Shown here piece by piece: positions 1 through 6,667 of a stretch of DNA of 7,564 nt. This stretch comes from Fibrobacterota bacterium (GTDB taxonomy: Bacteria > Fibrobacterota > Chitinivibrionia > Chitinivibrionales > JANQEN01). The translations under genes and the position numbers were made by a program. A model generated the notes under the pieces. The model was not told where the DNA came from, made no database searches, and worked only from the letters and a program-made list of their open reading frames with translations. How positions within the stretch are numbered: the stretch's first letter is position 1; each line of letters starts with the position of its first letter. Location of the stretch: positions 1 to 7,564 of the forward strand of contig JAUXBV010000146.1 of NCBI GenBank assembly GCA_030619215.1. Direction: 5' to 3'.

Positions 1-10
1 AAATTATTAA

Positions 11-1486
11 ATGATGAGGGTGTATTTTAAAATTGTTTTTGTACTATTTTCAGCATCGTCTCTTTTTTCTAACTCATATCAGGCTAAAATAGAGCAGCTT
101 ATTAAGGACAGCAATTATACGGAGGTAGCGGTTGGTGTGCTTATAAAGGAGATCGGGAGCAGCTCGGTGCCCGTATCGATTAACAAAGATAAGCACTATA
201 ATCCGGCCTCTGTTATGAAGCTTATTACAGGGGCGGCAGCCTTTGATCTGCTTGGATTGAATTACTGTTTCAAAACGCATGTTTACCTTGGAACCCCTTT
301 TAACAGGGATTCCGGCATTGTAAAGGGCAACCTCTATATACGCGGGGGAGGTGATCCCGGATTCCTTGCCGAACGGTTGTGGCTTTTTGTACAGCACTTG
401 ACACACTGCGGCATAAAAAAAATAGAGGGGGATATAGTCTTGGATGACTCCTTCTTTGATATGAAGATGAGCGGGCCGGGATTTGGCGAGAATGGTTCAA
501 GCCGTGCCTATGAAGCTCCCATCGCGGCACTTTCAGCAAATTTCAATACCGTTGCTGTGCATGTTGCACCGGGAAGTACCGTTGGTGCTCCGGTTAAAAT
601 TACTCCCTTTCCGCGAATGAAAGGAGTCAAGATAATTTCTACTGCCAAGACATCAAAACCGGGCTCTTCATCCAGCCTGCAGGTTAAAACCGAAGAGATG
701 GATGGTAAGACTGCTGTTCTGGTGTATGGTGATATGAGTGTTGATGAAACGCCACGGTATAAATATCGAAAGGTCTATAATACATGGGAGAATTTCGGCT
801 GGGTCTTACAGGGCCTCTTTGAAGAGAGCGGTATAACATTCAGGGGAAAGGTAAAGCACGAGGCCGTTCCTGATTCTTTAAAGTCAAAAGAGCCTTTCTA
901 CACCTTTACCTCCAGGCCACTGCCTGAATTTGTATTCAACATGTTTAAATATTCGAGCAATTTTGCAGCAGAGATGGTATTTAAAACTGTTGCAGCGGAG
1001 AATGATACACTACCCGGATCGTGGGAGAACGGCGCCAGAATAATTAAAAAGTGGTGGAAGAAAAAGAAGCTTTCAACCGGCAAAAAGAAATCATATCCCA
1101 TTGTAAGAAACGGCTCCGGCATGGGCGGTGATAACCGGGTGAGCCCGGCAAATGTCATTGCTCTTCTGGAATATGTCTGGGAGCAGAAAGCGTATGCGCC
1201 TGAATTTATCTATGCTCTTTCCATTGCAGGAGTTGACGGAACATTGAAAAAAAGGTTTCATAAGTCGCAGTTGAAGGGAATTGTGCGTGCGAAAACCGGC
1301 ACATTAAATGACAGGGGCGTAAGCAATTTAGCTGGATTTATTTTACTTCCTCAGAAAACTTATGCCTTCGCCATACTGGTAAATTATAAAAAGAAGTCGC
1401 AGTATTCACACTGGAGTCTTCAGCAGAAAATCCTTGAAACAGTTGTCCCTCCTACTTCTAAAAGAAAGAAGGCTAAAAAGCAATAG
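11..1486 (+). CDS. dacB: D-alanyl-D-alanine carboxypeptidase/endopeptidase (PBP4/DacB type, peptidase S13)
   Basis: A 491-residue low-molecular-mass penicillin-binding protein that would trim or cleave D-Ala-containing peptides of peptidoglycan in the periplasm. All three active-site motifs of serine penicillin-binding enzymes are visible and correctly ordered: SVMK (nucleophile Ser67, Lys70), SSN (residues 315-317) and KTG (428-430). The long spacing between the first and second motifs is typical of the S13/PBP4 class, which carries extra domains there. The motif RGGGDPGF near 111-118 and the RNGSGMG stretch near 366-372 also fit the family. The N-terminus (about residues 1-20) is a hydrophobic signal peptide. 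The C-terminus ends in a Lys/Arg-rich tail. The start is an ATG-ATG pair at 11 and 14; only ten bases lie upstream, with no ribosome site in them, so the exact start is not settled. Length matches full-length family members. The stop codon abuts a repeat element. Family assignment is firm; the gene symbol is by family. Confidence 0.93.
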   Translation: MMRVYFKIVFVLFSASSLFSNSYQAKIEQLIKDSNYTEVAVGVLIKEIGSSSVPVSINKDKHYNPASVMKLITGAAAFDLLGLNYCFKTHVYLGTPFNRDSGIVKGNLYIRGGGDPGFLAERLWLFVQHLTHCGIKKIEGDIVLDDSFFDMKMSGPGFGENGSSRAYEAPIAALSANFNTVAVHVAPGSTVGAPVKITPFPRMKGVKIISTAKTSKPGSSSSLQVKTEEMDGKTAVLVYGDMSVDETPRYKYRKVYNTWENFGWVLQGLFEESGITFRGKVKHEAVPDSLKSKEPFYTFTSRPLPEFVFNMFKYSSNFAAEMVFKTVAAENDTLPGSWENGARIIKKWWKKKKLSTGKKKSYPIVRNGSGMGGDNRVSPANVIALLEYVWEQKAYAPEFIYALSIAGVDGTLKKRFHKSQLKGIVRAKTGTLNDRGVSNLAGFILLPQKTYAFAILVNYKKKSQYSHWSLQQKILETVVPPTSKRKKAKKQ

Positions 1487-1490
1487 TGTC

Positions 1491-1540
1491 GCTCTTAAAA
1501 GAGACTCAATATTATCCCTACGGCAAGCTACGGGATAATA
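1491..1540. repeat. Modular palindromic repeat, copy 1 (right-arm module plus terminal hairpin)
   Basis: Starts five bases after the dacB stop, in the convergent gap before the lipoprotein gene. It contains the small palindrome CTCTTAAAAGAG (1492-1503) followed by the right arm ACTCAATATTATCC (1504-1517). These 26 bases are identical to 6823-6848. It ends in a hairpin with a 9-bp stem, TATTATCCC (1510-1518) paired with GGGATAATA (1532-1540). Where copies 2 and 3 have a T-A pair at the ninth stem position, this copy has C-G, so the pairing is conserved while the bases differ. No run of T follows, so it is not a standard intrinsic terminator, though it could still slow or end transcription or protect 3' ends from either side. 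Confidence 0.75.
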
Positions 1541-1562
1541 ATCATAAGTCGGAGTTTAACGG

Positions 1563-2318
1563 TTAGTAGCTTGTACCTTCTATGAACTTACCGTTTTCAT
1601 AGGTGGCTTTTGCACAGAGTCTACCATTCTCCTGCCATTGTTGTTTTAGACCATGGATTCTTCCGTTTTTATAATGACACGCTGTTTCTTTTTTTCCGTC
1701 CTCATAATAAAGGGTCATCGGGCCATCAAGAACATTTTTCAGATAGGTTTCCTCTTTCTTTAAATTGCCATTCAGGTACCACTCCTTAAGAGCGCCGTTC
1801 CTGTCACTGTTTTTATAAGTAATGAGCATTTTCTTTTTACCATCGGGAAAGTAATGTATTTCTTCCCCTTCTTTATTGCCGTCCTTGAAAGGGATTTCAG
1901 CGGCTTTTGTGCCGTCTTCATAATAGGTTACCGCAAAGCCTTTGGGAGCGCCATTTTCGTATGTTGCCTCACTGTTAAGCTGGCCGCTCTCGTACCAGGT
2001 GCACTCTTTACCGTGTTTCATCTCCTGCTTGGTCTTTGCATCCTGTATATACTTTGTCTCCTTTAATTTTTTTCCATTAGGGTGGTAAATAATAAAAAGG
2101 CTGTCGGGTTTACCATTTTTCATAAACCGGTCGGATTTAACCTTTCCATCAAGGCCGTATAAAATAATCCGGCGCGGGTCACTCACCCGGGTGTAATAGT
2201 AGATTTCCTTTTTTTTAGCACCGGTGGGATGTTTTTCGACAACCTCCATCTTCAGTTCTTTTGCACAGCCTATTAAGCAACAGATAACGCCAAGAGCAAT
2301 AAGTATTTTCATGCGCAT
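1563..2318 (-). CDS. Lipoprotein with eight MORN-type (YwqK-family) repeats
   Basis: A 251-residue predicted lipoprotein of unknown role. The N-terminus is a short basic region, a hydrophobic core and a lipobox LIGC, with the lipidated cysteine at residue 18. The rest consists of repeats of the type aromatic-x-x-(D/N/S)-G-(K/N/Q/R/T), followed by a basic strand and an aromatic-x-N-G turn. The central glycines fall at residues 58, 82, 112, 136, 160, 184, 208 and 232. The last six repeats have an exact 24-residue period, with one longer gap of 30 after the second. This is the MORN_2/YwqK-like repeat, a beta-hairpin array often labelled 'antitoxin component YwqK family'; that label does not establish a toxin-antitoxin role, and no toxin gene is adjacent. 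I chose the ATG at 2318 over the one at 2333 because AAAGGAG (2324-2330) lies five bases upstream of it; the 2333 start would place that site inside the coding region. The gene is convergent with dacB and divergent from hisA. Confidence 0.85.
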   Translation of the reverse strand: MRMKILIALGVICCLIGCAKELKMEVVEKHPTGAKKKEIYYYTRVSDPRRIILYGLDGKVKSDRFMKNGKPDSLFIIYHPNGKKLKETKYIQDAKTKQEMKHGKECTWYESGQLNSEATYENGAPKGFAVTYYEDGTKAAEIPFKDGNKEGEEIHYFPDGKKKMLITYKNSDRNGALKEWYLNGNLKKEETYLKNVLDGPMTLYYEDGKKETACHYKNGRIHGLKQQWQENGRLCAKATYENGKFIEGTSY

Positions 2319-2358
2319 AGGGACTCCTTTCATTTAGTTGTTGGATAGTACATATTGT

Positions 2359-2388
2359 AACATATAAATTCGCAGTTTGCATTGTCAA
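2359..2388 (-). promoter_or_regulatory. Candidate sigma-70-type promoter for the MORN lipoprotein gene
   Basis: On the minus strand a consensus -35 box TTGACA (2388-2383) is followed after 18 bases by TATGTT (2364-2359), or after 16 bases by TATATG (2366-2361). Transcription would start near 2352, giving a leader of about 35 bases before the chosen ATG at 2318. The match is by eye. The surrounding region is AT-rich, which raises the chance of false -10 boxes, but the -35 is a perfect match. Confidence 0.5.
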
Positions 2389-2513
2389 ATTATATAAGCA
2401 TTTTATTAAAAATTTTAAAACGGATTAAATCATCATCAATAATAATTTTTTTAAAGTCACTATACATTATTTTTATTTTAACTTTTTATTACCCATAAAG
2501 TGAGTGAAAAAAG

Positions 2514-3281
2514 ATGAAGTTCAGACCATGTATTGATTTACATAAAGGTAAGGTTAAACAAATTGTCGGCAGCACTTTCTCAGATGGTGATGAACAGACA
2601 ATAGTAACAAACTTCGTTGCAGAACAGCCTCCGGCTTATTTTGCACAACTGTATAAAAAAGATAACCTGGTTGGTGGTCACATTATTATGCTTGGAACAG
2701 GAAATGAGACTGCTGCAAAGGAGGCTTTATCGGCATACCATGAAGGACTTCAAATTGGTGGCGCCATAAACTCAAGCAATGCGGGAGAGTTTCTTGATGC
2801 CGGGGCATCGCATGTTATTGTAACCTCCTTTGTTTTTAAGGATGGCACCATTTATTGGGATAACCTGGAGGGACTCAAACAGAGTGTCGGGAGAAAACGG
2901 CTGGTGCTCGATCTGAGTTGCAAGAGAAAGGATGGTAATTACTACATTGTAACAGACCGATGGCAGAAACTAACGGATACTGTTATTTCCGAAGAAAACC
3001 TTAACCGCCTTTCATCGTACTGTGACGAGTTCCTTGTGCATGCAGTTGATATTGAGGGTAAGCAAAGCGGTGTGGATACCGATCTTGTCAATTTGCTCTA
3101 CAGATTGTCGCCAATACCTATCACCTATGCCGGAGGTATCCGCTCCCTTAAAGATTTAGAAACAATTAAAAGGGAGGGAAAAGGTAAGGTCCACGCTACG
3201 GTTGGAAGCGCACTTGATATTTTTGGCGGCCCGCTAAAATATGAGGATGTTGTAGCCTGGCATAGAGAGCAAAAAAGCTGA
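2514..3281 (+). CDS. hisA: HisA, eukaryotic-type (HIS6-like) ProFAR isomerase
   Basis: A 255-residue (beta/alpha)8-barrel enzyme of histidine synthesis that converts ProFAR to PRFAR (1-(5-phosphoribosyl)-5-[(5-phosphoribosylamino)methylideneamino]imidazole-4-carboxamide isomerase). The sequence follows the fungal/plant HIS6 pattern rather than the usual bacterial HisA: CIDLHKGKVKQIVG at residues 6-19, IGGAIN (81-86), VIVTSFVF (101-108), LVLDLSCKR (130-138), W150 with LTD (153-155), EFLVHAVDIEG (172-182), YAGGIRS (205-211) and GSALDIFGG (231-239). Asp8 and Asp155 sit where HisA has its catalytic acids; the glycine-rich loops at 81-83, 207-208 and 231-239 are the phosphate-binding sites. The length matches the eukaryotic type (about 260). 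No other histidine gene is visible nearby, so it stands outside a his operon here. The ATG at 2514 matches the family N-terminus, but only a weak purine-rich stretch precedes it. From recollection, the eukaryotic-type subfamily also occurs in some bacteria. Confidence 0.9.
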   Translation: MKFRPCIDLHKGKVKQIVGSTFSDGDEQTIVTNFVAEQPPAYFAQLYKKDNLVGGHIIMLGTGNETAAKEALSAYHEGLQIGGAINSSNAGEFLDAGASHVIVTSFVFKDGTIYWDNLEGLKQSVGRKRLVLDLSCKRKDGNYYIVTDRWQKLTDTVISEENLNRLSSYCDEFLVHAVDIEGKQSGVDTDLVNLLYRLSPIPITYAGGIRSLKDLETIKREGKGKVHATVGSALDIFGGPLKYEDVVAWHREQKS

Positions 3282-3419
3282 TGGTCGTATCATGGGTAAC
3301 GCAGAAAGCATGGTAAGTATATTTGTTCCCAAGATAACACTATAAATGAAGCTTGCTATTATATATTTTTAGAATCTTTTTATTTGCAAAAACAAGATTA
3401 CATAACCGATGGGTGGGAG

Positions 3420-4502
3420 ATGGGAAAAATTAGGATAATAGTGAGTAAGCGGCAGGGCATATTTGATATGACCTGTCCGCTTCTACTCAATATTATCCTA
3501 TATTATAGGATAATACTGCTATTATGTTTTTTCTTTATAGTTTCAGCTTATTCGCAAACAGGTGATAGCCTAAATACAGAGGACAGTTTAGACAGAGTAG
3601 ATGAAGGAACCGGACCGGTAAAAGTAATTATTACCAGGCCTGTGACAAAATTCGGTAATGCCGAGTTGAAAGATAAATGGCTTTTATTGCTTTGCGAAAA
3701 TCATCTAGACTTTCGTTTAAAAGGAATCGAATCCATATCCGTTGTATCACCTGATGTACTTTCTGCATTATTAAAAGATTACGTGGAATATGAAAAACCA
3801 GTTACCCTGGATAAATATATTGATGTAGCAAAGAAGCTTTCCGTTCCTTATGTCGTCTACGTTCAATGTGAATATTATAAATTTGCCAGTGAAACGCAGG
3901 TCAACCTCGGTGATGACATAAATTTTTTCGGTAAATTAGTTTCAATAGATCGTGACACGTCACTCATAGTCGAAGCCGCACAATTTCCATTGAGAAAGCT
4001 GGGCTTTAAACTGGATAAGTTCATGTTAAATGTTATTGAAAAAATGGAAGTTGAGATTACCGACAAAAACCGCCAGTTCCTTGAAACTGCTATTATAAGT
4101 GATGATGATAAAAAGGTGAAAAAGCTTGGAGAACTACTTGCTGCTTTTAACGGGCCTGAAAATATCGGTTGGGATAAGTTTTATCCGAAGTATAAAAAGA
4201 TACTGAAGAGAGAGCCTGATATGCTTATCGGGTATTATGCAGGCGCAAAAGTATGTGAGGCTGAAAAAAAGTATGAGGAAGGAGCAAGCCTGTCAAAACA
4301 CCTTTTAGATTTATTGGAAATTATTTATCCCCCTACTTATGTTAAAGCAAGCAGATTGTACCGCCTGAGCGGTGATTATGATGAAGCTTTGCGTATATTA
4401 AATTCCGCGCCGAAGAGCAGGCTTATTGATGATGATGTTGAGAAGGAGAGAGGGTTGTTGTATGAAAAAATGGGTGGTATGAAGGAGTCCGACGGAGATT
4501 AG
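3420..4502 (+). CDS. Exported protein with TolB-N-terminal-like domain and C-terminal TPR-like repeats
   Basis: A protein of about 361 residues with no firm family name. A hydrophobic stretch (residues 31-43 from this start) ending SAYS-Q looks like a signal peptide cleaved after about residue 45, so it probably acts in the periplasm or outer membrane. Residues 66-213 fit the alpha/beta pattern of TolB-N-terminal-like (FlgO/CadC-associated) domains: a first strand VKVIITRPV, then K-FGN, a long helix, the strand SISVVSPDVL, a helix ending AKKLSVPYVVYVQCEYY, and later strands. This is inference from pattern. Residues 269-333 hold two TPR-like helix pairs, including YYAGAKVCEAEKKYEEG and YRLSGDYDEALRILN. 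The start is uncertain: the frame opens with TTG at 3384 (no ribosome site), ATG 3420 (GGTGGGAG immediately upstream, close spacing), GTG 3441 (AGGA five bases upstream) or ATG 3468. The last two lie inside a repeat element, which forms the 5' end of the frame. The gene ends 87 bases before the end of convergent kdsA. Confidence 0.7.
   Translation: MGKIRIIVSKRQGIFDMTCPLLLNIILYYRIILLLCFFFIVSAYSQTGDSLNTEDSLDRVDEGTGPVKVIITRPVTKFGNAELKDKWLLLLCENHLDFRLKGIESISVVSPDVLSALLKDYVEYEKPVTLDKYIDVAKKLSVPYVVYVQCEYYKFASETQVNLGDDINFFGKLVSIDRDTSLIVEAAQFPLRKLGFKLDKFMLNVIEKMEVEITDKNRQFLETAIISDDDKKVKKLGELLAAFNGPENIGWDKFYPKYKKILKREPDMLIGYYAGAKVCEAEKKYEEGASLSKHLLDLLEIIYPPTYVKASRLYRLSGDYDEALRILNSAPKSRLIDDDVEKERGLLYEKMGGMKESDGD
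3431..3515. repeat. Modular palindromic repeat, copy 2 (30-bp hairpin plus terminal palindrome)
   Basis: Bases 3431-3500 fold into one long hairpin: TAGGATAATA (3431-3440) with TATTATCCTA (3491-3500), a G-A mismatch, TGAGT (3442-3446) with ACTCA (3485-3489), AAGCGG (3447-3452) with CCGCTT (3477-3482), CAGG (3453-3456) with CCTG (3472-3475), a second G-A mismatch, and CATAT (3458-3462) with ATATG (3466-3470) around a TTG loop. That is 30 base pairs with two mismatches and two small bulges. The right arm then takes part in a second, perfect palindrome, 3491-3515 (12 bp around a central T). The segment 3435-3485 recurs at 6711-6762 with a single inserted T. It overlaps the 5' end of the TolB/TPR frame. 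Confidence 0.88.
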
Positions 4503-4589
4503 TTTTTTAATTCATGATTTGGGACGGAGTTGCGATAATTGCGATAACTGTTTCCTTAAATAATGTTATTCTAAATATTTGTTTATTGT

Positions 4590-5408
4590 CTATTCCCACG
4601 ACCTGATTCTCTCAAAAAGCTCAATAAACCGGGGAAGGTTCTTTTCAAAATCAGAAAGGGAGATGCTGTTGTCTTTGTCACATAGAGCTTTGTTCGGTTC
4701 GGGGTGTACTTCAAAAAACAAGCCGTTGACGTTCTGGCAGATAGCGGCGAAAGCCAGTGGAATTATCATTTCCCTATTTCCAGAGGAATAACCGTCACCG
4801 CCACCTGGGCTTTGAACACTGTGGGTAGCATCAAATATTACCGGCACACCGAGTTCTTTCATTGTGTGAATGGCGCTGAAATCTACCACAAGGCGGTTGT
4901 AGCCGAAGAATGTACCGCGCTCGGTGAGAAGGCATTTATTACCTGCTTTCTCTATTGCAAAGCGCATGTCCTGCGGTGCCATGAACTGGCCTTTTTTTAT
5001 GTTAACATACTTACCGGTGGCCCCGGCCTTTACCAGTAAATCCGTCTGCCGGCAGAGGAATGCCGGGATCTGGATAATGTCAACAACACGAGCGACGGGC
5101 TCGGTTTCATCAGGTGTGTGTATATCGGTTAAGACCGGCAATCCTGTCTGATCCTTTACTTTTTGCAGTATCTTAAGGCCTTCTTCTCTTCCGGGGCCTC
5201 TAAATGAGGACAGTGATGTTCTGTTGGCTTTGTCATAGGATGATTTGAATATGATTGTTACCTGATGTTTTTGTGATAGTTGTGCAAGGTTTTCTGCAAT
5301 AGATAGACATAGCTGTTCGGATTCTATAACACACGGCCCGGCAATAAGAAACAGGCTTTGGCCGTCCAGATCATTTTGGTTGAAGGGGTAGTTGACATTT
5401 GAACCCAT
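4590..5408 (-). CDS. kdsA: 3-deoxy-8-phosphooctulonate (Kdo-8-P) synthase, metal-dependent type
   Basis: A 272-residue cytoplasmic (beta/alpha)8 enzyme that condenses phosphoenolpyruvate with arabinose-5-phosphate to give Kdo-8-phosphate, the precursor of the lipopolysaccharide inner-core sugar. Family motifs run in order: LIAGPCVIES (21-30), FKSSYDKANRTS (54-65), FRGPG (69-73), VLTDIH (92-97), IIQIPAFLCRQTDLL (111-125), KKGQFMAP (138-145), LTERGTFFGYNRLVVDF (161-177), IFDATHSVQ (191-199) and FFEVHPEPNKALCD (231-244). Cys26, His196, Glu233 and Asp244 occupy the metal-ligand positions of the Aquifex-type enzyme, whereas metal-independent homologues such as that of E. coli have Asn in place of the Cys. 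Hence this should be a divalent-metal-dependent KdsA. AAGGAG (5415-5420) lies six bases upstream of the ATG and supports the start. The gene is divergent from gapA and convergent with the TolB/TPR gene; no kdsB, kdsC or kdsD is adjacent. Confidence 0.96.
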   Translation of the reverse strand: MGSNVNYPFNQNDLDGQSLFLIAGPCVIESEQLCLSIAENLAQLSQKHQVTIIFKSSYDKANRTSLSSFRGPGREEGLKILQKVKDQTGLPVLTDIHTPDETEPVARVVDIIQIPAFLCRQTDLLVKAGATGKYVNIKKGQFMAPQDMRFAIEKAGNKCLLTERGTFFGYNRLVVDFSAIHTMKELGVPVIFDATHSVQSPGGGDGYSSGNREMIIPLAFAAICQNVNGLFFEVHPEPNKALCDKDNSISLSDFEKNLPRFIELFERIRSWE

Positions 5409-5464
5409 GAGCTTCTCCTTAAAATCGTAATCACTATTGGTTGTTTTGATTTGCCACCGGCGTA

Positions 5465-5494
5465 TTGACTATATATATGTAGTCAACATATATT
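5465..5494 (+). promoter_or_regulatory. Candidate gapA promoter overlapping a 22-base palindrome
   Basis: In the divergent kdsA-gapA gap, TTGACTA (5465-5471) and TAGTCAA (5480-5486) form an inverted repeat; with the AT core, the arms are ten bases long with one T-G wobble. The left arm contains TTGACT, a good -35 box, followed after 18 bases by TATATT (5489-5494), a good -10. Transcription would start near 5501, giving a leader of about 100 bases for gapA. The right half of the palindrome would lie in the spacer, where a dimeric repressor could block the promoter. No known regulator motif is recognised. A role in kdsA control on the other strand is also possible. Confidence 0.45.
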
Positions 5495-5603
5495 ACTGTG
5501 TCTTTTTTAAAATAGTTATATTTAAGAAATAAAAAAGCGGTAATTCAAATAAAGAGAAAATAATTCACGATATTATCAACTGTTAAAAAACAGGAGGAGT
5601 TTA

Positions 5604-6611
5604 ATGGCTATTAAAATTGGTATAAATGGTTTTGGTCGTATCGGGCGTAATGTTTTTCGTATTATATCCGGAAGGGGAGATGAATTTGAAGTGGTGGCCA
5701 TAAATGATTTAATCAGCACTAAGCTAATGGCACATCTTTTGAAATACGATAGTGTTTACAGAAAGTTTGATGGTACAGTAGAAGAGGCAGATGGAGCGAT
5801 TGTTGTTAATGGAAAATCTATCACTGTAACATCAGAGAAAAATCCGGCAAGTATTCCATGGGGAGAAAAGGGAGTTGATATTGTCCTTGAGTCAACGGGG
5901 ATCTTTCGTACTCGTGACGGTATCCGGAAACACCTCGAAGCCGGTGCGAAAAAAGTACTTCTTTCAGTTCCTTCAAAAAGTCCTGAAGATGTTGACGCGA
6001 CTATAGTATGTGGTGTTAATGATAACACTCTCAACAGTGACGCAAAAATTGTTTCCAATGCTTCCTGTACAACAAACTGTCTTGCTCCAATGGTAAAGGT
6101 GCTTCACGATAATTTTGGTCTCAGAAACGGCCTTATGACAACAATTCATTCATACACAAATGACCAAAATATGGTTGATGCTATTCACAAGGACCTTCGC
6201 AGGGCAAGAGCTGCTGCTGCTAACATTATTCCCACAACAACGGGTGCTGCAAAAGCTATTGGCCTTGTAATTCCTGAGCTCGCAGGAAAACTTAACGGCT
6301 GCGCTATGCGGGTTCCTACTCTGAATGGTTCTATTACTGACCTTGTAAGTTATCTGGAGAAAACTGCAACAGAAGAGGAAATTAATAATGCTTTTAAAGA
6401 AGCTGCTGCCGGTGAAATGGGATATCAGCTAGCTTATACAGACGAACCGATTGTTCTCTCAGATATTATCGGCGACACCCATGGTTCAATCATTGACGGC
6501 CTGTCAACAATGGTTATTGGTGGAAATCTTGTTAAAACGGTATCATGGTACGATAATGAATGGGGTTACTCATGCCGGTGCATTGACCTTTTTAAGATGA
6601 TGGCAGAGTAA
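5604..6611 (+). CDS. gapA: Glyceraldehyde-3-phosphate dehydrogenase, NAD-type
   Basis: A 335-residue glycolytic enzyme that oxidises and phosphorylates glyceraldehyde-3-phosphate to 1,3-bisphosphoglycerate with NAD. The Rossmann motif GFGRIGR spans residues 9-15, and Asn34-Asp35 at the end of the second strand indicates NAD rather than NADP binding. The active site SNASCTTNCLAP (151-162) carries nucleophile Cys155, with His182 in TIHSYT. The S-loop DLRRARAAAANIIPTTTGAA (197-216) and the C-terminal SWYDNEWGYSCR (314-325) are canonical, and the length is full. The ribosome site AGGAGG (5592-5597) is six bases before the ATG and is the strongest in the window, which suits a highly expressed gene. 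It is divergent from kdsA, and pgk follows on the same strand after 266 bases of repeat-rich sequence. Confidence 0.97.
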   Translation: MAIKIGINGFGRIGRNVFRIISGRGDEFEVVAINDLISTKLMAHLLKYDSVYRKFDGTVEEADGAIVVNGKSITVTSEKNPASIPWGEKGVDIVLESTGIFRTRDGIRKHLEAGAKKVLLSVPSKSPEDVDATIVCGVNDNTLNSDAKIVSNASCTTNCLAPMVKVLHDNFGLRNGLMTTIHSYTNDQNMVDAIHKDLRRARAAAANIIPTTTGAAKAIGLVIPELAGKLNGCAMRVPTLNGSITDLVSYLEKTATEEEINNAFKEAAAGEMGYQLAYTDEPIVLSDIIGDTHGSIIDGLSTMVIGGNLVKTVSWYDNEWGYSCRCIDLFKMMAE

Positions 6612-6667
6612 TTTTTTATAAAGGTATTGCAGTTTTTCTCTGAAAAAGGATAAATTTTTATATAATC

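Noticed and set aside
74..406. Open frame of 110 codons on the minus strand inside dacB
   Set aside because: It is antisense to a gene with all catalytic motifs intact and has no family signal. The other frames opposite kdsA, gapA, dacB and pgk were rejected for the same reason.
1854..2066. Plus-strand frame of 70 codons with hydrophobic residues inside the MORN lipoprotein gene
   Set aside because: The hydrophobic look comes from reading the complement of Lys/Glu-rich repeat codons; there is no independent evidence of a gene.
1563..2333. Upstream ATG at 2333 as the lipoprotein start
   Set aside because: It would put the only good ribosome site (2324-2330) inside the coding region and add five residues before the basic part of the signal peptide.
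3431..3515. Integron attC site or CRISPR repeat as an explanation of the palindromes
   Set aside because: No integrase, no attC-type GTTRRRY/RYYYAAC ends, no regular spacers, and the neighbouring genes are housekeeping genes in mixed orientation.
4530..4547. Tandem duplication of TTGCGATAA between the TolB/TPR gene and kdsA
   Set aside because: Only two 9-base units with no palindrome or known binding motif; too short to call an operator or iteron array.
6633..6647. TTTTTC-TCT-GAAAAA stem just after gapA as an intrinsic terminator
   Set aside because: The stem has a single G-C pair and lacks a following T-run, so it would be weak; not listed as a terminator.
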